A DNA stretch of 59,488 nucleotides from Cudoniella acicularis (Eukaryota > Ascomycota > Leotiomycetes > Helotiales > Helotiaceae). A program made the position numbers and the translations under genes. The DNA lies in assembly GCA_013054445.1 (NCBI GenBank), contig JAAMPI010000149.1, positions 1 through 59,488 of the forward strand. Direction: 5' to 3'. The notes beneath the pieces were generated by a model. It saw only the letters and a list, made by a program, of their open reading frames with translations. It made no database searches and was not told the DNA's origin. Below, piece by piece: positions 22,811 through 36,715 of the stretch. Numbering within the stretch: the first letter of the stretch is position 1; each line of letters opens with the position of its first letter.

Positions 22811-23747
22811 GTGATTAGAAAGAACGAAAATGGCGGTCAGACGCCTCGATTTAGAAGCAACGACACAAGTTGGGTTCCGAGGGAACCATCCCGCACCGCC
22901 CCAGCTGATGGCTACTACGCTTCTCGTGTCCCAGGAATAAACTACCGCAGGGACAGTTATGAAGACGGCGATAGTAGCAGCAATAGCGACATAAGTTTTG
23001 TTTATTCAGAGGAGGAAAATTAGCCAACAAAACCATCTAAGAACGCACGCGGAAGGTCAAGAGGAGCAACCTCCAGAGTGACACAACTGCCCCAGAAATT
23101 CGACCACAACAAGTTGAGGGGAGCATACCCACACTACATCAAGTCCTATACTCAAACAGGAAAAAAACTCTTATAGTGACAGGGCTGGACTTGTGACTCC
23201 TATATCGTTGCAACGGCCACGCACACTCAGTCCAAGCAGAGCGCGTCAAGTCCAAAGCTGTCAATCAAGCCTTCAGCCTCCCTACCCAACAAGTTCTCAG
23301 GATTATCCCACTATATACAGTTCTGGTGATGCCTCTAATCGTAGCGTCTCTCGCTACAGGGAACCGGCCAAGGGAGCTCCCCAGAATTCCTTCTCTTACG
23401 GACAGAATCAAGACAGCCGTGTCATTCCAAGAGCCAGTTATTCCGACAGTCGCCCTTCATACAGCACCACCAAAGATATAATTAGGTCGCCTGGAAATCA
23501 AGACAAGCCGCGAGTTTTACATTATAGTCACGGAATCTTCGATCGCGAAAGTCCCCAATTTTGTCAAACTATTATAGAACATTTGATGAAAGAAAATCCT
23601 GAAATGAATAGGAAAGAAACTGAAGATATTTTCAGGTTTCTTTATGGGGATCAGCGACGACTGAAGCCGGAACTACATACGGTAGGGAGAGAAAGGTTCA
23701 GCATCGAATTTGATAATAATCTGGTGCGCGTTACAGTGTTTAGATAG
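22811..23747 (+). pseudogene. Ser/Tyr/Arg-rich protein C, frame damaged or unusual start
   Basis: Third member of the A/B group. One frame (22811..22999) encodes a Ser/Tyr/Arg-rich segment with repeated Pro and Asp; a GT...AG intron 23000..23159 would join it to 23160..23747. The last exon is Ser/Pro-rich and ends with CQTIIEHLMKENPEMNRKET, the same hairpin motif as in A and B, plus about 40 further residues. The only nearby ATG (22830) is in a different frame, as if one base were missing just after the start, so this may be a pseudogene, or the true first exon lies upstream. The 23193 Met would give 184 aa if only the last exon is used. Function unknown. Confidence 0.45.
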
Positions 23748-24282
23748 TCGTTTTTGTAGATAGTTTAGTTTTTCGCAATCGCAAATAGACTTGAACTCGC
23801 GACTGTTCGTGAACGCATAGTGGCCCCAAAACTTACACAAAGAAACTGAATGTGTTGGCTCGGAAACATTCACGGAGAACTTTCAATATAATGACTTGTC
23901 GTGGGCAGCGACTGAGCAAAAATAAAGGTTGTGGTCTTTGTTAACTCATAATGTCATGTTTCTTTGTTTGGAATTTGGAGCATTGTTAATAAGGAAGAAG
24001 GTCAAAACGGGGTAGTAGGTAAGTATGAACTGTTGCCTAGAAAGGAGGGAACGCCTCACTTGAGGGAAGAGAAACGTAAAGTATCCAAGCGACTTTCCCC
24101 AACGGGATTAGTGAGTTTGCAAGCCAAGTAGCAATTTCTCGTGGAATTCTTTTTGGATTCAACAAAATTAAATCACTCCATAATCATTAAAATCTCCCCA
24201 ACTTGAGGATCTTTGAGAATCTGTGTATTCAGGAACTCATAACTTAAGTATAATAATTAATTATTTCTTGGCCTTATTAATC
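23748..24282. other. Intergenic between gene C and SDR 2
   Basis: 535 bp between converging stop codons, with AT-rich 3' flanks. Nothing else recognised. Confidence 0.4.
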
Positions 24283-25206
24283 CTACCAAGGAAAACCAAG
24301 GCCATCATAAGAGTTCACCCCCGCATTATTCTCCCACCCCTTTACATGAATATTAAGAAACTTCCCATTCTGTTCCTTACCCGCACCCAAGATTTTATCA
24401 AGCGTAGCTTTTGCTCCAACTTCCACTGGTAAATCCGCGATATCTCCTCCGCCAAGATCGGTCTTAAGCCACTTTCACACATATCAGTCAGCTTTCATTC
24501 AAAATATGAGGATCACGATGAGAGGGTTACGTACACCGGGACTGATTGGGAAGATTACGAATCCTGCTTTCTCATACTGTAGTGCCCATTGCACAGTCAA
24601 TGCGTTAAGAGCTGCTTTGGAGATTTTGTACGCTGGTGCTGGGCTTGCTATGAATTGCTGGGCCTTGCCGATAGTGCCGAATGTTGAGGAGCTTCGAGTA
24701 TTAGCATAATAAAGGTTTGTTTTTCAACGCAAACCTTACATGTTGGCAATTTTCTTGCCCTTGCCTTTTTCAAGCAGTGAAATAAAAGCTTGTGTGACGA
24801 GCTGGACACTGACGACATTGGTAATGAAATGGTCTTCGAGATCATTCCTGAACGAGGTCAGCCAGTCTCAACGTCTATTGAGTACCTTTGGTTCCTACAT
24901 CGTTTTGATTCCGGCAGGGCTAAAACCCATCTTGCCAGCATTGTTGATCAAAACATCCAGACCTTTTCCGTTCAGCTGGTGTTCAACCTCGGCCGCGGCT
25001 TTCTCGATGCTAGATTTATCTGTGGCATCAAGTTTAATGATGCTGATTCTGCCGGGGTATTTTGCCACAAGTTCATTGAGTGCAGCTGAATCGCTGCGTA
25101 TTGTTGCGAAAATGACCCCGACTTCTGCTGAAGGGAGTGAAGCCAGGTGAGCCACCATGGCTAGACCCAGCCCTCGAGAGCAGCCTGTGATGAGGTATGA
25201 AGCCAT
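24283..25206 (-). CDS. Short-chain dehydrogenase (carbonyl-reductase/sniffer-like SDR)
   Basis: Four exons: 24899..25206, 24740..24847, 24535..24691 and 24283..24471; introns 51, 48 and 63 bp; 253 aa. The cofactor loop TGCSRGLG is at residues 7-14, LDATD after the fourth strand is near 59-63, LINNAG is at 86-91, SSTFGTIG carries the catalytic Ser (about 140-141), and YKISK is at 160-164. The C-terminus GKFLNIHVKGWENNAGVNSY is typical of fungal csgA/sniffer-like NAD(P)-dependent carbonyl reductases. It is not closely similar to the SDR at 15632. Substrate unknown; it stands alone with no pathway neighbour. Confidence 0.9.
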
Positions 25207-26874
25207 TGGAACCTCTGATAATTATCGTTGGATAGAAAGATAGTTTCTCGAAACTGGTTGAGAATGTGTACAATGAAGGTACCTAATTCAAATCTGAGTT
25301 ACTACTATTTGTACTCTGTGCGCTGATTCAAATTGTATGTCAAAGTGGATTTTGCATTTATAATTTGCGGGGATAAAATGTGGAGGATTTGACAGTGTCC
25401 TGTTGAAGGCTTATCGCCGATGGTGTTCTTAGGCGATTTGTTAAACGCTGACAAATTTCATGCGTCGAGTCGCACTTTAAATTTAAATCCGTCATAGTCC
25501 GACGCTAAATAAGCCATTTCAATAATTCAATCAAGTCTCTAGCAAGAGTTCTTGGCATTAAGCTCTTTAGAAAAAGCCAAAGTTTTGAAAGAAATTTTGA
25601 GCAAGAGTATGGTAGAGATGAAGGAAGACCTACCAAATAAATAGTTGGGTCGTCCTACTATGCAGCGTTACAATGAAGCTAATAAAAGAGACAGCTTAAA
25701 CTTTCAAGTTGCTGGAATTAAGAAATTGTAGAAAAAGAATAAAAGCAAGGTTTAATATAACCAACTTTTCTTGCGTACAGTATATATAACTTGCGAGAAT
25801 ATGTACCTGATTCTGTGGTCACGTGGCGCCTACGATGTACGAAGTACAGACCCAAAAATGCGGCCTTTGTATAGCATTAATAGCGAATAAGACTGGCGTC
25901 AGCATTCTTATGCTTGGTTTCAAAGTTTACAGATGCACTTAAAGCGATTGAATTGATATTCACGAGCAATTAATCGTGATCTGTCATGATTATAGTAGAT
26001 TTCACACATTAACAACTTCATAGTGAACCTTAAAACTAGTGTACTAACATCACAAAAAATACAACGGGGCCAAAACATTTTGAAGACTGAAAAGCCATTT
26101 ACCTATAAATATATGCTAAATTATTACGTAGATCTCATGAAATACAAGGAAACCATTTTGTGGTTGTTTCGCGTTGTGCTTACACGCAACACAATATTTG
26201 AGCCAACACCACCAAATTATTCACACCTCATCATCTACTTGGACAGTGAACTGAATGCCGCACGATCTAGCTCTGAGGCACTAAGGCACTGACGAACAAA
26301 TCATACAGAGGCAGGCTACGACTCAGAAACGATCCGACTTCTCTCCAGTGAATAATTTGCGTGCAAACACCGACTCATCTTCCAGGGCATTTATCTCCAA
26401 GTTTCTTTTCCAACTGCCCTGCAAGCACTTTTGCTAACTTTGTTTTGGCACAGGAATAACAACAACTTTGTTTGCAAGATCTCTGTACCTCTTCTCGAAC
26501 TAATTAGGTAATCTCGCTTAAGCCCCTTTCGAATTCATAAGATGAGAATAGTGTGAACTGGTAGTATCAAAAGCGGCTTTTCATCTGGTATTTAAGTGAA
26601 CACCCAAAAGTCCCATGAAATTAAAATTCCCGGGCAGACTTTTTGAAAGTTTAAAGTCCAATTTTTTAAAGTTGAGTCTTTGTTCAGCTTTGGAAGTTAT
26701 TCTGGAACACTTCAGAACTCCTTGTACAGATTCACTGGACAACATGAAGTGCTGAATCACGCTGAGCCAACAAGTCATTCACCGCCCTGGCGATCAACCA
26801 CTTCACGCAAACCGACTTCTTCTGAGGTCAAGCTAACTCTCCTGCCAACAACAGATTTTCAAAAGCAAGACAGG
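25207..26874. other. Intergenic, AT-rich, no gene seen
   Basis: 1.67 kb upstream of two divergent genes. A few short open frames (for example 26023..26292) lack motifs. From 26680 the frame of the next gene is open but the residues look like translated leader. Confidence 0.45.
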
Positions 26875-27813
26875 ATGAGCCGCAACCCACTGAGCAGCAA
26901 CTTGCGAATCCCCGCACACATGGACTTCGACGCACTTGCAAGCTACGCACCCTCGCCATTACGACCTACAGCCCACGGAGCAATAAACTGGATACACAAT
27001 AAGATCGATCCTACGCAAGGACTTCAGGAGGGGCCAGGCTCTCATAACACTTCGCGCCCATCGACACCCCCAAGTCCAGATTCATTTACTAATCCGATCA
27101 TGGAGACAATGATCGTTCCGGTATTACGCCGCCGAGAGTCTTCTCCGGACCTTACGCAACTTATGGACGGCTCGACGTATATCTTTCCGATGAAGGTCAG
27201 GTTGGACCCGAATGATGAGGAACGAGTTGCTAAGGAGCTGCAAGAAATAATCTATGAGGATTACTTCAAGCCCATTGGGAGATATGTGCCAAATATGGAC
27301 CCAGGTAGACAGAAGGGGAAGCGCAGAAGCGGGACGAAGGAACTCAACAAGATGATGGAGAGCGTCATGATTCGCCCGAGTTTGAGCGCGGAAGGATTAG
27401 AACGGAGGAAAAAATTGGAGCAGGAGTGGATGGCAAAGCCTGAAAACGATTTGAATGAGAAGAGGAGGGGATTCATTCGTATTGATGAATCAGAAATCAA
27501 CGGCAAACTCTCCGACCTGAGTCCTTTCAAGCCAACAATCCAGGCCATGAGCAAACAAGTCACGAGCCTCATCCAGACGAATGACAGAGAAGATCCTCCT
27601 GAGAAAGTACCAAAATCGAATGCGGAAGCAGGTAGATCGGAGAGTGGGGTAAAGGAGGAAGTAGAAGTAGACCGGACAAGAGGCATAGAACGCCATGAGC
27701 AAGGCAACGCAACAAAAATTTCTGAAACGGTTGCTGATGAACGAGGCACGCAGAACCCGATGGGCCAGATTTCGACGCTCACGAAACCTCCCAGAAGGAG
27801 AAGATTCAGATGA
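26875..27813 (+). CDS. Hypothetical protein
   Basis: Intronless, 312 aa from the Met at 26875 (MSRNPLSSNL); the frame is open from 26680, but the first 65 residues look like leader. I do not recognise the family. Visible: a Pro/Ser-rich N-terminal part, a central segment with ERVAKELQEIIYEDYFKPIG (a helix followed by a hydrophobic patch), basic stretches (GKRRSGTKELNKMM, LERRKKLEQEWM), a charged Glu-rich region and a C-terminal run of basic residues (PPRRRRFR) that could be a nuclear signal. No membrane segment or signal peptide. It converges with LNP1, 72 bp apart. Confidence 0.7.
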   Translation: MSRNPLSSNLRIPAHMDFDALASYAPSPLRPTAHGAINWIHNKIDPTQGLQEGPGSHNTSRPSTPPSPDSFTNPIMETMIVPVLRRRESSPDLTQLMDGSTYIFPMKVRLDPNDEERVAKELQEIIYEDYFKPIGRYVPNMDPGRQKGKRRSGTKELNKMMESVMIRPSLSAEGLERRKKLEQEWMAKPENDLNEKRRGFIRIDESEINGKLSDLSPFKPTIQAMSKQVTSLIQTNDREDPPEKVPKSNAEAGRSESGVKEEVEVDRTRGIERHEQGNATKISETVADERGTQNPMGQISTLTKPPRRRRFR

Positions 27814-27885
27814 CGATGAACCGGCTTTCGCGCTAAGACTATGAAATGCGTGTAAAGTAAGTCGCTAATACATACTATTGTATTA

Positions 27886-29131
27886 CTAGGATCGTTTTTT
27901 GTTGCTCTTCGGCCTACCCTTCTTTGGCCTGACCTCAATAGTGTCCTCCTCCGAATTTCCAACTACATCAGATGCTGCCGAGTCGACATCCTCTTGTTTG
28001 ATTACATCGCGGTCTACAATGACCGGATCATCTGAGACGTTCTCGTTTCCGGATGAAGGCTGATCCTGCTCGATCCGCTCTTTTATTTCCTGGACCACTT
28101 TTGCAGCCTCATCCTCCTCGCCATTCCATGCACCACATCCAAAGCATCTCCATTTTCCCAGTTCTGCAAGGCTTTTCGTACCGGGTGGCGCCTGTCCATT
28201 GACCAATCTACAATTTTGGCATATTAATGCCACGCGATTCTTCGGCGACGTCTCATCCTCTCCCAGCAATAGATCCAATACTCTGTCATACCAATGTCCT
28301 TCGGCAGCCAACTCTCCGCTGTTCGCGTATTGTGGTGAGGCAGGGAATGCGTTTGGAGCAAATTCAGGCGGACCGACCGGCTGGGGTGGGGTAATAGGGG
28401 ACGAGGATATCAAATGAGGAGGTACTCTATTTGAAGCCTGCTGTGGGGTAGATGGCTGGCTCGGGACTGGCACTTGATTTTGACCTGATCGTGAGATATT
28501 TGCAGTTGGGGGTGGAGGACCGGTTCCAACCCTTTGTACCTGATCTTGAACGGCCTTGGGACTCTTAGATGGAGCCTTTTGTTTCTTCGGTTTTGATGCA
28601 GGTGGAGCGCCGCCATATTTCTCTAAAAGCTCTTGTGTAGAATCGTATTTCGTGGCAGCCTTTAGCTTGTCGATCGTCTTCGTTCGCTCTGCTTGTTGAT
28701 CCTCCAAACGTTGCGTGACTGTGTCGACTCTAAAAGTGTAATAGGCAGTGATACCCTTCCGAATGAGGTAGATGCTGGAATGTGTGAGTAAGATGGCTTG
28801 CTTCTTGATTTTGAAATGAACATACAATAGAGGGCTTCCCGAAACAGTCGTATATTCAGTAGCGCTCCAGTTCTTCCATCCAACGACAAGAAAAAGAATA
28901 ATAAAGCAAAGAAGGTAGGCAAAGCTTGCGTAGAGTGTCCATAGCGCCTTTAAGCGGCGACCTCGCTGCCGCAGAGCGTCGAGTTGGGTTTGCGACTTTG
29001 ATATCTTCGTTGCCAGTGCAGACAAGGCCTTCTCAAACGAGGCTGGAGAGGTGTCATCGCCCTGAACAGTCAGCGTTTGTACGAAAAAAGCTCGGACTTT
29101 AACTCACCTTCCAGGGCCAAAGTGAAACCAT
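27886..29131 (-). CDS. LNP1: Lunapark (LNP1), ER three-way-junction protein
   Basis: Three exons: 29108..29131, 28826..29061 and 27886..28774, with introns 46 bp and 51 bp; 382 aa. Lunapark sits in the ER membrane with both ends in the cytosol and stabilises tubule junctions, opposing atlastin/Sey1 and reticulons. Start MVSLWPWK, coiled coil 21-47, two hydrophobic segments (about 49-69 and 80-97), coiled coil (RVDTVTQRLEDQQAERTKTI), a Pro-rich linker, and a C-terminal zinc ribbon CQNC...CFGC (Cys272, 275, 297, 300). The second intron has no stop codon and a length divisible by three, so a retained-intron form would insert 17 residues between the two membrane segments. Divergent from the golgin gene. 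Confidence 0.93.
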
Positions 29132-29466
29132 CGTGCATGTGCCCAGGACTACGCTCTCAAATCATCGTGACATCTCGCAGAAAGGGTAGGAAAAAGAGTG
29201 TGGTGAGAAGGAGGAGAGCTGCTCGCGTGGCTTTCCAAGGTTGTAGCTACAAAGAGTCCAGCAAGCTGACCTGTGAAAGTCCGGGCCGCACAGACCACCC
29301 AAATTCGTCTTACTCTCCTGTCAGAGCGCGGAAACTTAATAACACATTGTTTCTTTTCGAGGCGTACAATTGTCGCAGTCCCCTTATTGCCCTTTGTTTC
29401 TGAATGGGCCTAGGATGCGTGCCTAGGTACTACTGAATAGGGTCATCATAGGGAGACGTGGCCACA
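29132..29466. promoter_or_regulatory. Bidirectional promoter, LNP1 / golgin
   Basis: 335 bp between two divergent start codons. Both products act in the early secretory pathway, so shared control is possible but not shown. Confidence 0.45.
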
Positions 29467-32400
29467 ATGTTCCAGGTGCGGATTCCTGCGACAACAATCT
29501 TTTAGCAGCCTTGCGACTTACTAACCTGTCCATAGCGACTCAAAGGTGCGATCGACTCTCGCATTGCTGAAGAACAAGCCCGCCAAAAATCTGCTGCCGC
29601 TACTCCTCCTTCTAGATCTAATTCTACCAGTGTGCGACGATCCTCGTCCAGGACAGAGTCACCTTCAACGCGGCCACGGCGTGCAAAACCAAAGGACGGC
29701 AATGGGACAGTGGCACGAGGCCCAGATCCCTCTGAATTCGAGAACGCTTTTGTCATAGAGGACGAGGCTGAGGAGACATCTGCTGAGAAGCCAGCGAACA
29801 TTGAGGAAGAGGATTCCACAATGGCCGAAACAACAGAGGCTGGCGCATCAGGGGAGGGGAAAGGGAAGGAGGAAGAGAAAGCTGCAGTTACATCTCCAAA
29901 ATCCCCCGAGTTACCTGCAGATGTGCGTGCAAAGCTACGCAAATTGGAGAATTTGTCGTCCAAATATCAAGGTAGGACAAAGTCCCGTCTTGGCGGTCCT
30001 ACCCAGGGTTGACTTCTATAGATCTTCTACGTTCATACCGTATTGCACATGCCCGAGCTATGTCAATAGAGCCCTTTGAAAAAGCTTTGAAAGAACATAC
30101 TCCTTTGGCAACGATTTCTGATCCGGATGCGATGGTCGAATACTTAAATCAGCTAAATTTAAAAGGGGATATGGTGATGGATGAGCTGAAGCGCGTATCC
30201 GCTGATAGAGACGACTACAAGAAGAAATTCGAGGAATCGGAAAAGCAAGCAGCAGCATTAAGGGAGCAGTTTGAGTCTCTCAAAACTCCCACAATCGGGG
30301 ATGGTATTACAATTAGCACCGAAAAGGCCGACACTATGAGCATTGATACTCCAACTGCATCTGTCAAATCGCCCGTGTCATCAGTTTTAGGGATTTTCTC
30401 GCCCAGGCAAAAGCCTCAGCCCACCTCTGACAACAAAGATGTTAGCGAGGAATTTTTTTCATATGATGATGAAATACCAAAATTACAAGCAGAAGTTAAG
30501 GAGAGGACCGAAGAAGTCGAAGCTTTAAAATCCAAGGTTGGAGGTCTTGAGAAGGATCTTGCTGTGGCGCAGGAATCCAGCTCTGGTCTGGTCGAAAATT
30601 TGGAGAAAGCCACTCGAGAACTCAACGAGTCCAAAGAATCTCTTGCAGCTAACCTGATAAGTTTGGAGCAGATCAAATCTCAGTCCGACGAAATTTCGAA
30701 ACTCAAGAGAGATTTGGAATCCAAAGAAAATCAACTTGCTGTGCTTGAAAAAGATCTTGCCAATCAAAAGAAGGAAGCCGCCGAAAAGGTCGCCTCTTTA
30801 GAGGCCGATCTTGCAAGCCAGAAGGAAACTGCAACTCTGGAGCTCCAGTCAGAGATCAACGCTCGAAAAGAGGCCGAGAGCTTCCGTGAAAAGCTGAATT
30901 TGCAAATAAAAGAAGCCGAAAAGTCTCAAGCCAGCGATGCTCAGCAGATTCAGGAGCTGTCCGACGCAATCAAACTTTTGAAGGATCAGATCAAAGAAGA
31001 GACTGCAAGCCATGAAGCAGAGGAAGCGCAAAGCAAGGCCCTAACACCCCCCCGAGGCGTCTACTGCAACGGCGCCTGGGGGTGGGAAGAAAAAGAACAA
31101 GAAGAAGAAGAAAGGGGGGAGTGCAGCAGCTACTACAGTTGCGAGTGCTGCAAAAGATGAATCAAAAGAACCTGATTCTCTACCATCAACACTAGCTACC
31201 ACGGATCTACAAGCAGAGATTTCCCGACTAAAAGAAGAGATTGCCAGCAAAGATTCCCAGATAGCAAAGTTACAAACCAAGCGCAAGACTGAAGAAGACC
31301 TTCGCGAAGAGCTGGAGAATATGCAGGACAACTTCCTCAGTATTGGCCAGGAGCATGTAGAAGCGAAAGAGAAAATAAAGGAGCTTCAAACCGAGAAGAA
31401 GTCTCTAGAAGAGGCCATCAGCAGATTAGAGAAAGAAATCGAGACATACAAGCAGCAATCAAACGATTTTGAAAATTCCGAGTCAAATTTTAAAGAGACT
31501 ATCGCCAAGTTGGAGGAGGATATCAGAAATTACTCACAGTTGTCCAAAGCGTCGGAGAAGGTGGAAGCCGATTTGAAAGCGCTTACGGCTGAGTACGAAG
31601 AGCTCAAGGTAAAATCAACGACTCTGCAAACAGACCTTGGGGCAGCCCAACAGTTGGCAACATCTCGCTACAGAGATCTAACTGATCTTCGAGATGTATT
31701 GCAAAAGGCTCAGCCTGAGCTCAAGACACTTCGCACAGAAAACGCCAATCTGAAAGTAACGAAGGATGAACTTACAGCCAAAACCGCTGAGTTGAGGAGG
31801 CTTGAAACCCGAGAAAAGGATCTAAGATCCGACGTCAATAGTTTCAAGAAACAAGCGGCCGATCGTGATACCGAGATAAGAACTCTCACAGAGAAGATTA
31901 CCCAAGAAACGAACGGGAGACTGAGGGCTGAAGATCAAGCTCGCGTTGCCCAACGCGATATGAGGAAGTCGGAAGCAGAGAAGATCCAATTTGCTGCTTC
32001 AGGAGAAAAGTCTGCTTCTGAACTTGCAAAAGTTCAAGAAGAGGCTGGAAAATTGAGGACGAGAGTCCGGGACCTAGAGGATCAAGTTTCCAAGCTGATT
32101 TTTGAATCCAAACAACTTCGAGATGAGGTTGAGTTGAGAGGCTCTCAGTACAACAATGCGCAAGGATTGTTAGGGAGTATGAGAGATCAATCGGCCGAAA
32201 TGGCTATGCAGTTGAAAGAAGCCAAAGAGCAATCCGAAAGTCTTGAAGAGGAACTGGCGGAGGTCCAGAGACTACTTAGCGAGCGAACTCGGGAAGGTGA
32301 AACAATGCGAAGGCTTTTGGCTGACGTTGATGACCGTGCCGATGCTAAGGTCCGTGAAATGAGAGGACGAATGGAGGCAGCACTTGAAGAAAGGGATCGT

Positions 32401-33055
32401 GCCGAGGATGAGGCAAGTACCAATGGTCGGCGAAGAGCGCGCGAAGTTGACGAACTTAAAACTAAAATTCGAGATTTTGAACGCGATCTTAAGAGGGCTA
32501 CTGATGATCGAGATGAGCTGCAACGAGCTGAGAAGGAGTGGAAACGGAGGCAGGAGGAACTTGAGGGGTCGTCTGAGAAGGCATCTCAGGAGGTTGATGA
32601 GATTCGGTCTGCCATGGGAGAACTGCGGAATGCATTGGATGGTAGTGAGAAACAGGTTCGGGAGGCCGAAAAACAGCGCACGGATCTTCGACGAATTGTT
32701 GATGAAGCCAATCAGCGCTATGAGAAACTCTTCAAGGAGCACAAGGCACTGCAAGCAAAGCAGTCGAGGATGAACGACATGTCATCCAGATCGTCAATCG
32801 ACAGCGGACGAGCAGGTAGCCCGGTGAATGGTTCAGGGACAGCTGGGAAAATGGATTATGTTTATCTGAAGACGATCCTGCTACAATTTCTTGAGCAGAA
32901 GGACAAGAAGAGGCAGGCAGACTTGGTCAAAACGGTTCTTGGACAATTATTACATTTTGATAAGTACGTTGGCCCCTTGTCATGTATTGTCAACCCACTA
33001 ATACTCTTACAGAAAGGATCAGGATAAATGGATTGCAGCAATTTCAGCCAAGTAA
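29467..33055 (+). CDS. IMH1: GRIP-domain golgin (Imh1-like), apparent frameshift
   Basis: Four exons: 29467..29475, 29536..29971, 30022..32963 and 33013..33055. The protein (about 1,142 aa if the shift is corrected) is a trans-Golgi tether recruited by Arl1-GTP. It starts MFQRLKGAIDSRIAEEQAR, then an acidic low-complexity part, then almost 900 residues of coiled coil, and a GRIP domain near the end (DYVYLKTILLQFLEQKDKKR, then KKDQDKWIAAISAK after the last intron of 49 bp). Within exon 3 the frame must change at a run of seven C (31047..31053): the upstream frame ends 31160, whereas the downstream frame continues the same coiled-coil composition to the GRIP domain. One fewer C would give a single open frame. 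The first coding exon is 9 nt. Confidence 0.88.
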
Positions 33056-34565
33056 TCGGGGTGTCACTGTTGTATTCATAAGTTTCTCGCAATTGTTCTT
33101 AATAGCGATGCATTGAGCGTGGGAGCATTCGGACTGGAGGGTGTCATTTTTGTCTCTTCTTTTGTATAATATTTCTATAGAGTGGGGCTTCTGTATAGAT
33201 ATAGGTAAAGGGTTATCAAGCCAGAAGCTGCCTTTTGGTTTGAGAGGCAATCTTCAAGATCACGTTCACGTTTCAAGTTTCAAGCCGCCTTGGCATGACC
33301 AGGGATGGCACCGCACATGCTCCCTTGACTATCAGAATAGAATCATATCATGTGTTTCAACCCTGTCAAACTCAATGTAAACCTCACGTTGCACCCGTCG
33401 CCCGTCCAAAAGCGGAGCAGGCAATCTGACATACATGAGCTACCATAATCAACAGTCTTCTGGAAGTACTTTTGGCCAGCCATTATTGAGACTTGCCGCT
33501 TCCAAGGAACACAACACCGCAGGAATTCGAGGGAAAGACAGGGTAGTCTGCACTGCCAGCAGCCAGCTCGATCGCCGGCGATTCTGGGGGACGCCACCCC
33601 TTTCAGACGCATGCTTCTGCTTTTCCTTATGCTTTATGGCGGTTGTGAGGCATGTGGGAATAGATATGGTGGTTTGCGTGCTGCTCCTGCTAGAGAATAA
33701 TGCTCTTAGTAAACCTCCGGCCCCTCCAGTCGTGAACCAGCATCTAAACATCATTGGCTCTCAACACGGCGCTCAGCGCTGAGCTTGAGCAGCTACCAGA
33801 GACCAGTATTTGTGCCCGACGAGCCCGGTGGCGCTTCCAGCTGCTTTGGAGAAGCAGTGTAGTCTGCAGTGTCCGGTCTGCAGTCTGCAGGCCACGGCCT
33901 TCTTATATACCTCCTTTGCTGCTTCTTATAGTGCAAGCCAGCCGAAGAAACGCCCATCGTCATCTCCTCCTCGCGCCGGCAGGCAGGCCAGTGGTGATAT
34001 TAATATCCGCATTGCTCCAGCTAATAAGACACCGGGGGACTCGAGCAGTTCCTAGCCTGCTCCAAGCCTGCTGCGTTCAGCGCCTAACTCCCAGCAAAGA
34101 CGCACGTTCGCTTCAACGAGTTAAACCCCTCCACTCCTCCCATCCTGGTTGCTGGCGCTGGCCTCTGCCATCTGGTCGAGGCGCAAGGTCCTCGCGGCTC
34201 CCTTCTCCTCCACAAAGCATTGCGCACCGCGAAACCGAGAGCTTGAGCCTTGAGGCCGTTCAGCACGAAGCATCGACGAGCGCGTCGTCTTGCACGGCTT
34301 TTCCTCATCTATTGTTGCTGCTGCTGCTGTTGTTGATCGACCATCTCGAGCTGCTGCGTTGCGATTACACTCCGAAGAATTATTTGCCTCTCCCACCACA
34401 ACATCCCACGCTCTCGCCCAGCGCAATCACGACCCGGAGCCCGCCCAGCCCGCGTCATAACCCAGAACCTTACAAAAGTCCACAGGCATCGCAGGCATCG
34501 CAAAACCCGCACGACACCCACCCATCGCCGCACCGCGACTGCGACTGCGACCGCGACCGTCGATC
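33056..34565. promoter_or_regulatory. Golgin 3' flank and long CT-rich leader of the kinase gene
   Basis: 1.5 kb. The second half (about 33750-34565) is GC- and CT-rich and stop-poor, typical of a fungal long 5' leader; it includes a GTTGCTGCTGCTGCTGTTGTTG run near 34313-34335. A plus-strand frame is open 33754..34569 and ends in a TGA that overlaps the kinase ATG (ATGA). Its translated content is low-complexity and probably not a protein. Confidence 0.5.

Positions 34566-36715
<2,150 letters not shown>

Noticed and set aside
27261..27962. 233-codon minus-strand frame opposite the 26875 gene
   Set aside because: It overlaps the 3' end of LNP1 in a different frame, has Ser/Leu-rich shadow composition, and contains no motif.
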